A stretch of 37,570 bases of DNA from Chloroflexota bacterium (GTDB lineage Bacteria; Chloroflexota; Anaerolineae; UBA1429). The position numbers were made by a program, and so were the translations under genes. The notes under the pieces were generated by a model that made no database searches, was not told the DNA's origin, and worked only from the letters and a program-made list of their open reading frames with translations. Below are positions 31,477 to 37,570 of this stretch, in pieces; the first letter of the stretch is position 1; each line of letters opens with the position of its first letter. Location: the NCBI GenBank assembly GCA_012841405.1, contig DUUT01000051.1:1-37570 (forward strand), read 5' to 3'.

Positions 31477-32595
31477 ATGAAGATCACATCCGTCAAGCCG
31501 ATCCTGGTCGGCAGGTCGCTCCTCGTGCGCGTGTACACCGACGAGGGGATCGTCGGCACGGGCGAGGCGGGGCTGTGGGCCTACCATCGGTGGGTGTACG
31601 AGGCCTTGCGGGAGCTGAGCGACTACTATGTCGGCAAGGACCCCACGCGCATGGAGCACCACTTTCAGGTGCTCTCGCGGGAGACACATTTCATGGGCTC
31701 GGTGCTGAGTGCGGCGCTGAGCGCCATGGACATCGCCATGTGGGATATCCTGGCGAAATCGCTGAACAAGCCGGTGTACGCCCTGCTCGGCGGCAAGGTG
31801 AGGGATAAGGTCAAAGTCTTTGCCAATGTGGTTGGCGAGACCGTCGAGGAGCGCGCCGAGAGCGCCCGGCGGCAGGTGGAGCGGGGGTTCCTCTCTCTGC
31901 GCACCACCCCCATGCTGCCGGATTTCGAAAAGCAGACCCCCACGAAGGTGATCAAGGATGCTGTGGCCATCGTGGCCGCCATCCGCGAGGCGGTAGGGGA
32001 CGAGGTCGACCTGGGACTAGAGATCCACCGCAACCTGGGCCCTGACCAGGCCATCTTGTTGGCTCACGAGTTGGCGCCCTTTCGCATCCTGTACTATGAG
32101 GATCCCCTGGTCCCGGAGAGCATCGCGGCGCTAGAGTACATCGCTCGGCACGTGCACCTGCCCATCGCTACCGGCGAGCGCTTCTACAGCCTGCACCAGT
32201 TTAAGGAGCTGATCGACTCCAGGACGGTGTCCATGGTGCGGCCGGATCTCTCCCTGGCGGGAGGGTTTACCCAGGTGAAAAAGATCGCTACGGTGGCCGA
32301 GGCCTCGCTGGTGAACGTCTTTCCGCACCTCATGGGTAGCCCAGTAAACATCGCTGCCTATGTGCAGTTTGCCGCCGCGACGCCCAACTATGCCCTCATG
32401 GAGAGCTTGGACGCGGACACGCATCCCTTGAACGCCATCGTCAACCAGCCACCGATCCTGGAGAACGGCTATCTCCTAGTTCCAGACCGCCCAGGTATCG
32501 GCCTCGATCTGCTGGATGAGGAGGTGGGGCGTTTTCCTTTCCAAGATCGAACCATCACCGGCTGGTTTGCCACCGATGGCTCGGTGGCGCACTAA
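31477..32595 (+). CDS. Mandelate racemase/muconate-lactonizing-type enolase-superfamily protein (dehydratase-like)
   Basis: An enolase-superfamily enzyme of the sugar-acid dehydratase type, 372 residues. GGAGGG about 10 bases before ATG 31477. N-terminal domain MKITSVKPILVG...VRVYTDEGIVGTGEAGLW. Barrel: metal ligands LGLEIHRN (E), YYEDPLVPES (E) and IATGERFYS (E), and the general-base pair RPDLSLAGGFTQVKKIA and FPHLMGSPVNIAA. The order and spacing match galactonate-dehydratase-like members. Odd point: at the second barrel strand, where many members have KxK or KxH, this protein reads GFLSLRTTPM, with no lysine. Its neighbour is a CehA-type hydrolase. The stop codon directly abuts dispersed repeat copy B. 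Confidence 0.9.
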   Translation: MKITSVKPILVGRSLLVRVYTDEGIVGTGEAGLWAYHRWVYEALRELSDYYVGKDPTRMEHHFQVLSRETHFMGSVLSAALSAMDIAMWDILAKSLNKPVYALLGGKVRDKVKVFANVVGETVEERAESARRQVERGFLSLRTTPMLPDFEKQTPTKVIKDAVAIVAAIREAVGDEVDLGLEIHRNLGPDQAILLAHELAPFRILYYEDPLVPESIAALEYIARHVHLPIATGERFYSLHQFKELIDSRTVSMVRPDLSLAGGFTQVKKIATVAEASLVNVFPHLMGSPVNIAAYVQFAAATPNYALMESLDADTHPLNAIVNQPPILENGYLLVPDRPGIGLDLLDEEVGRFPFQDRTITGWFATDGSVAH

Positions 32596-32730
32596 ATTGT
32601 GTTCGGAAAAAGGCCTACAGCGTCGTTCTGAGAGTGGCGAGACACTTTGTCGATGGGCGTCAAGGCCCCTCACTTGCACTCGGGGTGGCATCGTTTCTAT
32701 GTCGGGTGCGTATTCAAAACACGGCCTAGT
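32596..32730 (+). repeat. Dispersed 135-bp repeat, copy B
   Basis: Starts at the base after the dehydratase TAA. Same length and orientation as copy A, with many scattered substitutions and one deleted base (AAAAAGGCC instead of AAAAAGGGCC). Its left end is TGTGTTCGGAAAA and its right end TATTCAAAACA, so the terminal repeats have decayed more than in copy A. It lies between the dehydratase and the winged-helix gene and would be transcribed with them. Confidence 0.75.
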
Positions 32731-32760
32731 CTGTTGGCCACCAACAAGGAGAGACCATCG

Positions 32761-33978
32761 ATGGAGCTCCCACGCGCGTTGGCGCGACGATTGGCACTGC
32801 ATGGCCAGGGACTGGACGGTAGCTGGGAACTCGTCGATGGCGCCATGGGCGCGGCGACAGTGGTGGAGCGTCTGGGCCACGTGCAGATCGATACCATAGC
32901 GGTGGTCGAGCGCGCCCACCACCACGTCCTGTGGTCGCGGCAACCCTCGTATCGCCCGGAGGCGCTTGCCGCCGCCATGACGGTAGAGCGGCGCGTGTTC
33001 GAGCACTGGGCGCACGCTGCCGCCTATCTTCCCATGGCACACTATCGCTACTTCCTCCCAAAGATGCACGCGGCAGCACGCCGCGAGAGCACGCGACGGT
33101 GGTTGGCCGAGAACGCCGACGTGGTGGATGAGGTGCGCCGGCGCATTCGTGCGGAGGGCCCGCTGGGGTCCGCCGATTTTGCCGCTCCCGAGGGGTTTCG
33201 CCGCGGTACCTGGTGGTCGTGGAAGCCGGCCAAACGCGCCCTGGAGACGCTATTCGCGACCGGCGAGCTGATGGTGAGCGCGCGCAAAGGGTTCAACCGC
33301 CTCTATGATCTGACGGAACGCGTCATGCCGCCTCACGTGGACACCACAGAGCCCAGCCGCGTCGAGCTGGGCCAATTCGCGGTGCGGCGGGCCCTCAGCA
33401 CCATGGGCGTGGCGACGTCAAAGGAGATTGCCTGGGGCCTCACCGACGTGCCAACGGTGGAGGCCGCCCTGAATGAGATGGTGGCAACCGGCCAGGTCGT
33501 CACGGCAACGCTGACGGGGGTGAAGGATGGTCCCCACTATGCGCTGGCCGAGGCCCTCGACGGCCTGGGGACGCTGCCGGCCGTCGAGCCGCGCCTGCGC
33601 ATCCTCTCCCCCTTTGACAACCTCGTCATCCGCCGGCGCTGGCTCAAGAACGTCTTTGGATTCGATTTCGCCCTCGAGTGCTATCTCCCCGCCTCCAAGC
33701 GTGTGTATGGATACTACTGCCTGCCACTCCTGTGGGCCGACACGTTCGTTGGGCGGCTCGACGCCAAGGCCGACCGCAAGGCGGGGGTGCTCATCGCTCG
33801 CAGTGTGTGGCTAGAGCCAGACGGGCCTATCGGCGACGGCTTGCTCGCTGCGCTGGCGCAAGAGCTGCACGCCTTTGCCGCCTTTAATGAGTGCGAACGC
33901 ATTGCCATCGAGCGGGTAATGCCCGGTTCGGCGGCTGTGGGGCTGCGCAGAGCCGTAGAGCGCGGGCCAGTGTCGTAG
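32761..33978 (+). CDS. YcaQ/AlkX-type winged-helix DNA glycosylase
   Basis: A winged-helix protein of the HTH_42/YcaQ family, 405 residues. AAGGAG lies about 9 bases before ATG 32761; an upstream extension would run into repeat copy B. Family sequence: RLGHVQIDTIAVVERAHHHVLWSRQPSYRP (about 37-66), including the QxD catalytic motif (Q42-I-D44), and later FRRGTWWSWKPAKRALETLFATGELMVSARKGFNRLYDLTERV, then LRILSPFDNLVIRRRWLKNVFGFDFALECYLP. Characterised members (AlkX/YcaQ) remove alkylated bases, including DNA interstrand crosslinks; a repair role here is by family. Confidence 0.9.
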   Translation: MELPRALARRLALHGQGLDGSWELVDGAMGAATVVERLGHVQIDTIAVVERAHHHVLWSRQPSYRPEALAAAMTVERRVFEHWAHAAAYLPMAHYRYFLPKMHAAARRESTRRWLAENADVVDEVRRRIRAEGPLGSADFAAPEGFRRGTWWSWKPAKRALETLFATGELMVSARKGFNRLYDLTERVMPPHVDTTEPSRVELGQFAVRRALSTMGVATSKEIAWGLTDVPTVEAALNEMVATGQVVTATLTGVKDGPHYALAEALDGLGTLPAVEPRLRILSPFDNLVIRRRWLKNVFGFDFALECYLPASKRVYGYYCLPLLWADTFVGRLDAKADRKAGVLIARSVWLEPDGPIGDGLLAALAQELHAFAAFNECERIAIERVMPGSAAVGLRRAVERGPVS

Positions 33979-34553
33979 CGACGGCTCGATGCTGCGGCAG
34001 TGAACCGGTAGGCACCCGCAGGCATCACCGGCGGGTAAGACCGCCCCCTCCGACGCGCTGAGCGGGTGCGCCGGCTACATCGGTGGTGGTGTGCGCAGTA
34101 TAATGATGTGTGCGATGCTCCAGCAACGCGGGCTGTTGCGGCGTGGTGACTCGTTGGCAGCAAAAGCTCGTTCCCGCTGATGCGCCAATGGTCGATGCCT
34201 GCTGCGCCGGAAGGAATGAGCGTACCATGACGGGACCCCCTTACAGCGGATCCGGTGTGGGCGCGGGTCCGATGCCTGCCTCACAGGAGTATGCAGGCAT
34301 GGTACCAGACGCCGAATGGTGATTCAGAACTCGCGAGCTACAGTCTCGCCAAGCAGCGTTGCCCGGCTCGCCCCGCGCCGTTGCGGTGCTGGCGGCTGCG
34401 GGTGGTGCAGCTGTATCGCGTAATGATGCGTGCGGTCGGACACTCCCGGGTGCCCGCATTGACTCAACCACTCCCACCGGGACCATTGCGGAGGCGCTCG
34501 CAGTGCACCGCATTTGCCGGCGCCCCGCTTGACGCGCTGGGGGGTACGGCCCG
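33979..34553. other. 575-bp stretch without a convincing gene
   Basis: The longest gap in the window. It has a TATAAT at 34099-34104 (poor -35, TACATC), a hairpin at 34270-34298 (ATGCCTGC/GCAGGCAT, 13-base loop), and two short overlapping ORFs near 34216-34322. Longer open frames on both strands are rich in Ala, Arg, Pro and Ser and look like GC-driven chance frames. It could be an untranslated leader, an RNA gene or a decayed gene. Confidence 0.5.
34227..34322 (+). CDS. Possible 31-residue ORF, weakly supported
   Basis: Starts MTGPPYSGSGVGAGPM and ends VPDAEW. GGAAGGA lies upstream at 34209-34215, and a 4-codon ORF (34216-34230) overlaps this start as ATGA. It is Gly/Pro-rich with no membrane helix. 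Much of it covers a hairpin. This may be chance. Confidence 0.2.
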   Translation: MTGPPYSGSGVGAGPMPASQEYAGMVPDAEW

Positions 34554-35600
34554 GTGTATGATGTGGTGATCGTTGGGGCGAGCTTTGCGGGATTGGCGGT
34601 CGCACACTGCCTGAGAGGGCGCAAGGTGCTGTTGGTGGACCGCAAGCCGGTGGGAGAGGAACAGACCTCGGCCTGTGCGACGGTTCTGAGCGCGATGGCG
34701 CGGTGGGATCTCGAGGAGGCGGTTCTGCAGCGGCACAACCAGGTCGTGCTCCACACGCGGAGGCGCACCATCTCCTTTGCCTCCCCTTATTCATGGTGCA
34801 CCTTTGACTACCGTGGGCTGTGTGAAATTCTGTTTCAGCGGAGCGGCGCCGCGTTCCTGCAGGCGAGGGCCCAGAGGGTCGATGGCGAGCGTGTCATAAC
34901 GGATCGTGGTGATGTCGCCGGCCGCTGCATTGTTGATGCCTCGGGTTGGCGGGCGGTTCTCAGCAGCACCGAGCGGTTGCGGCGTGGCGTGATGAACTTT
35001 GGCGTCAACATGGTCGCCCCGATGCCCACGGCAGCGGGATTGGACGCGTCGGCGTTGCACTTTTGGTATCCGTCGGATATCATGGCGCACGCGATGGCGT
35101 GGGTGTTCCCGCGTGGAGCCAATGCGACCATTGGAATGGGCTCGTACCGTGGGGCCCGGGCGATGCGTGCGCCGCTGGAGCGCTTTACGCGGCTGTTGGG
35201 TACAGAGATGACCACGTTGCACGGAGCGTATATCCCCCATGCGCTGTGCCGGCCGACGGTGGGGCGCATCTTTGTGGTGGGTGATGCCGCCGGCCAGTGC
35301 ATCGCTCTGACCGGTGAGGGGGTGCGTCCGGCGCTCTTTTTCGGCGAGGCGTGCGGGCGCGCCATCGAGCGTGTGCTGTCGGGCGAGCTGTCGCTGGCGC
35401 AGGGGCAGGCAGAGTATGCCGCTGTCGTCGCGCGCAAGGCGGGGTTCTACCGCTTTTTCACGGGTGCTCAGGCCATCCTCACGCGGGTGCCGATGCTTTC
35501 TGTAGAGTGGCTGAGCCGACTTGTGGCGAGCGAGCCGATGCGCACCCGTGTGCTCGGTCACTATTGGAGCCTCACCAGCGAGTGGGGGCCTCCGGTGTAG
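34554..35600 (+). CDS. FAD-dependent oxidoreductase, geranylgeranyl-reductase-like
   Basis: A flavoprotein of the geranylgeranyl reductase/halogenase-like monooxygenase group, 348 residues. The start is GTG 34554, immediately before the Rossmann βαβ motif YDVVIVGASFAGLAVAHCL (G-x-S-x-x-G form). Middle: CIVDASGWRAVLS; C-terminal FAD motif: GRIFVVGDAAGQCIALTGEGVRPALFFGE. Family members saturate isoprenoid side chains or oxidise hydrophobic substrates. No other isoprenoid gene is nearby, so the substrate stays open. Confidence 0.86.
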   Translation: MYDVVIVGASFAGLAVAHCLRGRKVLLVDRKPVGEEQTSACATVLSAMARWDLEEAVLQRHNQVVLHTRRRTISFASPYSWCTFDYRGLCEILFQRSGAAFLQARAQRVDGERVITDRGDVAGRCIVDASGWRAVLSSTERLRRGVMNFGVNMVAPMPTAAGLDASALHFWYPSDIMAHAMAWVFPRGANATIGMGSYRGARAMRAPLERFTRLLGTEMTTLHGAYIPHALCRPTVGRIFVVGDAAGQCIALTGEGVRPALFFGEACGRAIERVLSGELSLAQGQAEYAAVVARKAGFYRFFTGAQAILTRVPMLSVEWLSRLVASEPMRTRVLGHYWSLTSEWGPPV

Positions 35601-35839
35601 TCACGCACTGCGCGGCTGCCGTCTCGGCGCACCGGATCGGGAAGCGCTAATCCATCATCTCCCAGTCGTACGCGCTCCCGCGCCGGTGCGTTGTGTTGCC
35701 GGGGATTCGTGGCGCATGGGGTGTTGGGCTCTTGGTGGCGCTCTGTGGGGGCTTTGGTGCCTTCCGACGGGGATCTGCTCCCGTCTGGCGGCGATAATAG
35801 GCATGGGTAGCGATGCGATACTATAACGAGGAGGGCAGG

Positions 35840-36769
35840 ATGGAGCAGTTCGAGTGCTGCGTGTGCCACCGCACGGTACACGACGATGCGCCCCGGCTCG
35901 GGACGCGTGCCTATTGCGACCTGCACTACCGGCGGGTGTCCGAGAACCGCAAGGGACTGTGGTGGTCTACGATACTGGCGCTGGTGGGGTTGGTGCTCTT
36001 TGTGTTGACGGTACGTGTGGTCGTGGGCACGACGGGGCTGGCGATCAGCCGCGGGGTGCTGTTGCCCATCGGCGTGGTACTCGCGCTCGTGCCCGCCGCG
36101 CTGTGGCTGGTGGTGTTCTACGCTCAGGATCGGCTCGAGCCAGAACCCAAGGAACGTGTCGCCGGCGTTCTAGTCCTTGCGGCGTTGCTGGCCCAAGCCG
36201 TCGGCATACCGGCGGTGAACGAGGTGTTTGCGTTCTCGGAGTGGATCGGGTCGGCGCCCGTGGCCCTGCAGGTGCTGGGCTCGATCCTCATCGTGGGGGT
36301 GCCCCAGGAGTACCTGAAATACGCCGTGGTGCGCTACGGCGTCTATCGGAGCAGCGAGTTCGATGAGCGGGTCGATGGCATCATCTACTGCGCGGCGGCC
36401 GGACTCGGGTACGCCACGGTGCTCAACATCCACTATGTTATCGCCACGGGCGGGGCACAGTTGCAGGTGGGCATTCTGCGCATCGTGGTGACGACACTGG
36501 CGCAGGCGAGCTCGAGTGGGCTGATGGGTTACTTCCTCGGGCGCGCCAAGTTCGAGGACATGGGCAAGCTGTGGCTGCCGGGCGGGCTCTTGCTGGCGAG
36601 CGCCCTGAATGGGATCGTCACGCACGTGCTCGGCGAGGTCACCGTCCGTGGGCTCACCTTTACCCCCATGAACGGCCTCGTTCTGGCGGCCGTCGTCGCC
36701 GTCATAGTATTCGGGTTGGTCTATGCGCTGATGCGACGCGCTAACGCGGCGACACTCGCCGGCCTCTGA
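35840..36769 (+). CDS. PrsW-family intramembrane protease with N-terminal zinc-binding-like motif
   Basis: 309 residues; GAGGAGG just before ATG 35840. The first 30 residues hold C6-x2-C9 and C26-x2-H29 (FECCVCHRTVHDD...AYCDLHYRR), a small zinc-knuckle pattern. About eight hydrophobic segments follow. PrsW features: FYAQDRLEPEPKERV, GVPQEYLKYAVVRYGVYRSSEFDERVDGIIYCAAAGLGYA, and LNIHYVIA. The usual EExxK motif reads Q156-E157-Y-L-K160, so one glutamate is Gln. In Bacillus, PrsW cleaves an anti-sigma factor; the target here is unknown. It is followed after 10 bases by a membrane-anchored protein, which could be a partner or substrate (inference). Confidence 0.82.
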   Translation: MEQFECCVCHRTVHDDAPRLGTRAYCDLHYRRVSENRKGLWWSTILALVGLVLFVLTVRVVVGTTGLAISRGVLLPIGVVLALVPAALWLVVFYAQDRLEPEPKERVAGVLVLAALLAQAVGIPAVNEVFAFSEWIGSAPVALQVLGSILIVGVPQEYLKYAVVRYGVYRSSEFDERVDGIIYCAAAGLGYATVLNIHYVIATGGAQLQVGILRIVVTTLAQASSSGLMGYFLGRAKFEDMGKLWLPGGLLLASALNGIVTHVLGEVTVRGLTFTPMNGLVLAAVVAVIVFGLVYALMRRANAATLAGL

Positions 36770-36779
36770 GAGGAGCGAC

Positions 36780-37391
36780 ATGACGGCAACAACGACGACG
36801 CGATCACGAGCGAAGAGCTGGTTTTGGGGCGGCGAGGAGCCCGAGTGGATCGTCGTGGCGCTGGTAGTGGTCGCTCTGCTAGGCGGGGCGCTGCTCATGG
36901 CCAGCGTGCGCGGACGCGTGACGGCCCTGGATGTGGAAGGGATGACGCTGTCCTACCCCGCCGAGTGGTCAGCGGTGGGAGGCGGCACGGCGGGTAGCGA
37001 GGGCGGGCTCGTGCGCGTGGGGGCGCTCGGGAGCAGAGTGTGCCTCTCGCTCAGCGTTCTGCGCGAGTTGGATCCAGCGAACCCGGTATCGATGGACGCG
37101 CTGGTGGCGCAGCGCGGGTTCAGCCGCGCGCAGCGCGATACGCTGTACCGCACCCTGGGGACAGCTCCGGTGGATGTGGGCGGGAGACGGGCTGTAGCCG
37201 TCTCGTATGCCTATGCCGTAGATCCTTATGCCACGGCGTATCAGGCGACGCTGCCCATCGTGATGGAAGGCACGGACTATATTCTGACGCACGCCGGCAA
37301 GGCGTACGTGCTGTCGTTGGAGGCCCCCGCTGAACGCCATGCGGACTATGCGGCGACCTTCCGGCGCATCGTGGCAAGTGTGCGCTACTAG
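36780..37391 (+). CDS. Single-span membrane-anchored protein downstream of PrsW
   Basis: 203 residues; GAGAGGAG just before the ATG. A cytoplasmic N-terminus of about 22 residues (Thr/Arg-rich), one helix (IVVALVVVALLGGALLMASV, about 24-43), and an extracytoplasmic domain of about 155 residues with the pattern LSYPAEWSAVGGG...VRVGALGSRVCLSLSVLRE and a final AERHADYAATFRRIVASVRY. This is similar in outline to PsbP/DUF1795-type domains, which contain a start YPxxW and an end FxxIxxSV. Such single-pass type II proteins are plausible PrsW substrates, as both are next to one another (10 bases); that is inference. Its stop codon abuts dispersed repeat copy C. Confidence 0.75.
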   Translation: MTATTTTRSRAKSWFWGGEEPEWIVVALVVVALLGGALLMASVRGRVTALDVEGMTLSYPAEWSAVGGGTAGSEGGLVRVGALGSRVCLSLSVLRELDPANPVSMDALVAQRGFSRAQRDTLYRTLGTAPVDVGGRRAVAVSYAYAVDPYATAYQATLPIVMEGTDYILTHAGKAYVLSLEAPAERHADYAATFRRIVASVRY

Positions 37392-37464
37392 GTAGTGTCT
37401 GGAAAAAGGGCCGCAGCGCCGTTCTGAGCGTGGCGAGAAACCTTGTCGATGGGCGTCAAGGCCC
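37391..37464 (+). repeat. Dispersed repeat, copy C, truncated
   Basis: Starts at the last base of the stop codon at 37389-37391. The first 74 bases closely match copy A (GGTAGTGTCTGGAAAAAGGG and GGCGAGAAACCTTG are identical). After GGCGTCAAGGCCC at 37464 the match ends abruptly. The right half may have been replaced by the inserted material that follows. Confidence 0.7.
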
Positions 37465-37488
37465 AATACCTTTCAAATAACGAGGTGA

Positions 37489-37552
37489 CATGGGGCGCTT
37501 CCTGTGGCACACTTGGTTTGCCGACCATTCGTGTGTCAGGAGGCGCCCCATG
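37489..37552 (+). promoter_or_regulatory. Long hairpin enclosing the ribosome site and start codon of the next gene
   Basis: Left arm CATGGGGCGCTTCCTG (37489-37504) pairs with CAGGAGGCGCCCCATG (37537-37552): 16 pairs in a row, one of them G-T. After a small internal loop, CACAC (37508-37512) pairs with GTGTG (37531-37535). The right arm contains AGGAGG (37538-37543) and the ATG (37550-37552). In mRNA from upstream both would be buried, as in insertion sequences that block translation from readthrough transcripts. Confidence 0.65.
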
Positions 37553-37570
37553 GGATTCACCTTACGCGCC
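37550..37570 (+). CDS. Start of a gene cut by the window edge
   Basis: Seven codons (MGFTLRA) after AGGAGG with 6 bases of spacing. The product cannot be named. Its ribosome site and start codon lie in a strong hairpin, and a truncated repeat copy lies just upstream, so a transposase or other mobile-element gene is possible, but this is a guess. Confidence 0.45.

Noticed and set aside
30214-31689. An open frame of 491 codons on the minus strand opposite the CehA-type and dehydratase genes
   Set aside because: It spans the intergenic hairpins and two well-supported genes; composition is Arg/His/Ala-rich and typical of a GC-driven antisense frame.
34459-34487. TTGACT upstream of the FAD oxidoreductase as a promoter
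   Set aside because: The -10 position reads ACCATT, which matches the consensus at only two of six bases.
33979-34553. A tRNA, riboswitch or T-box in the long gap
   Set aside because: No cloverleaf with a TTCGA-type loop and no conserved riboswitch core could be recognised by eye. A covariance-model search would settle it.
1-37570. CRISPR array or prophage
   Set aside because: No regularly spaced direct repeats and no phage structural, integrase or cas genes were seen.

Overview
The window is GC-rich (roughly two thirds G+C), gene-dense bacterial chromosome with strong Shine-Dalgarno sites (AAGGAGG types) and sigma-70-like promoters. No rRNA, tRNA, CRISPR array or phage module was found. 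The gene mix points to a member of the Chloroflexota, possibly Anaerolineae or a relative: a bacterial RIO1-type kinase, a bactofilin-like polymer-forming membrane protein, PrsW, YcaQ-type winged-helix protein, YibE/F, PadR with a membrane partner, and a CehA/McbA-type metallohydrolase. This is an inference from gene content, not a phylogeny.

Layout. 78-2930: a secreted two-repeat protein and a polymer-forming membrane protein, divergent. 2990-5704: a divergent redox locus, with a ferric-reductase/NADPH-oxidase-like flavocytochrome plus a 31-residue membrane protein on the minus strand and a five-haem cytochrome c on the plus strand. 5898-10908: a zinc-ribbon membrane protein, a BrkB/YihY protein, a three-PAS histidine kinase behind a short overlapping leader ORF, and a lipoprotein. 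10913-14986: nitroreductase, then a coiled-coil/β protein, an ECF sigma factor and a small protein as one unit, then a DHA2-type exporter on the other strand. 15167-18880: β-helix protein, serine hydrolase, HIT protein. 18953-22384: a RIO kinase behind a leader ORF and two twin hairpins, Nudix hydrolase, flavin-binding protein, hotdog thioesterase and inorganic pyrophosphatase. 22522-28486: a PadR operon, YibE/F, a CPBP protease, and an acetamidase/formamidase plus HAD phosphatase pair. 28744-33978: CehA-like protein, enolase-superfamily dehydratase, YcaQ-like glycosylase. 34554-37391: FAD reductase, PrsW and a membrane-anchored protein. At the right edge a new gene begins with its ribosome site inside a long hairpin.

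The features most worth a second look are these. A dispersed 135-bp repeat with short terminal inverted repeats occurs three times, each copy touching a stop codon. A promoter, a 10-codon ORF and two hairpins with identical 10-nt arms lie upstream of the RIO kinase. A strong hairpin encloses the ribosome site and start codon at 37489-37552. A terminator lies inside a reading frame, which would give stop-less mRNA. Three genes (histidine kinase, pyrophosphatase, RIO N-terminus) are each broken by what looks like a single extra base, which must be separated from consensus error before any biology is read into it.
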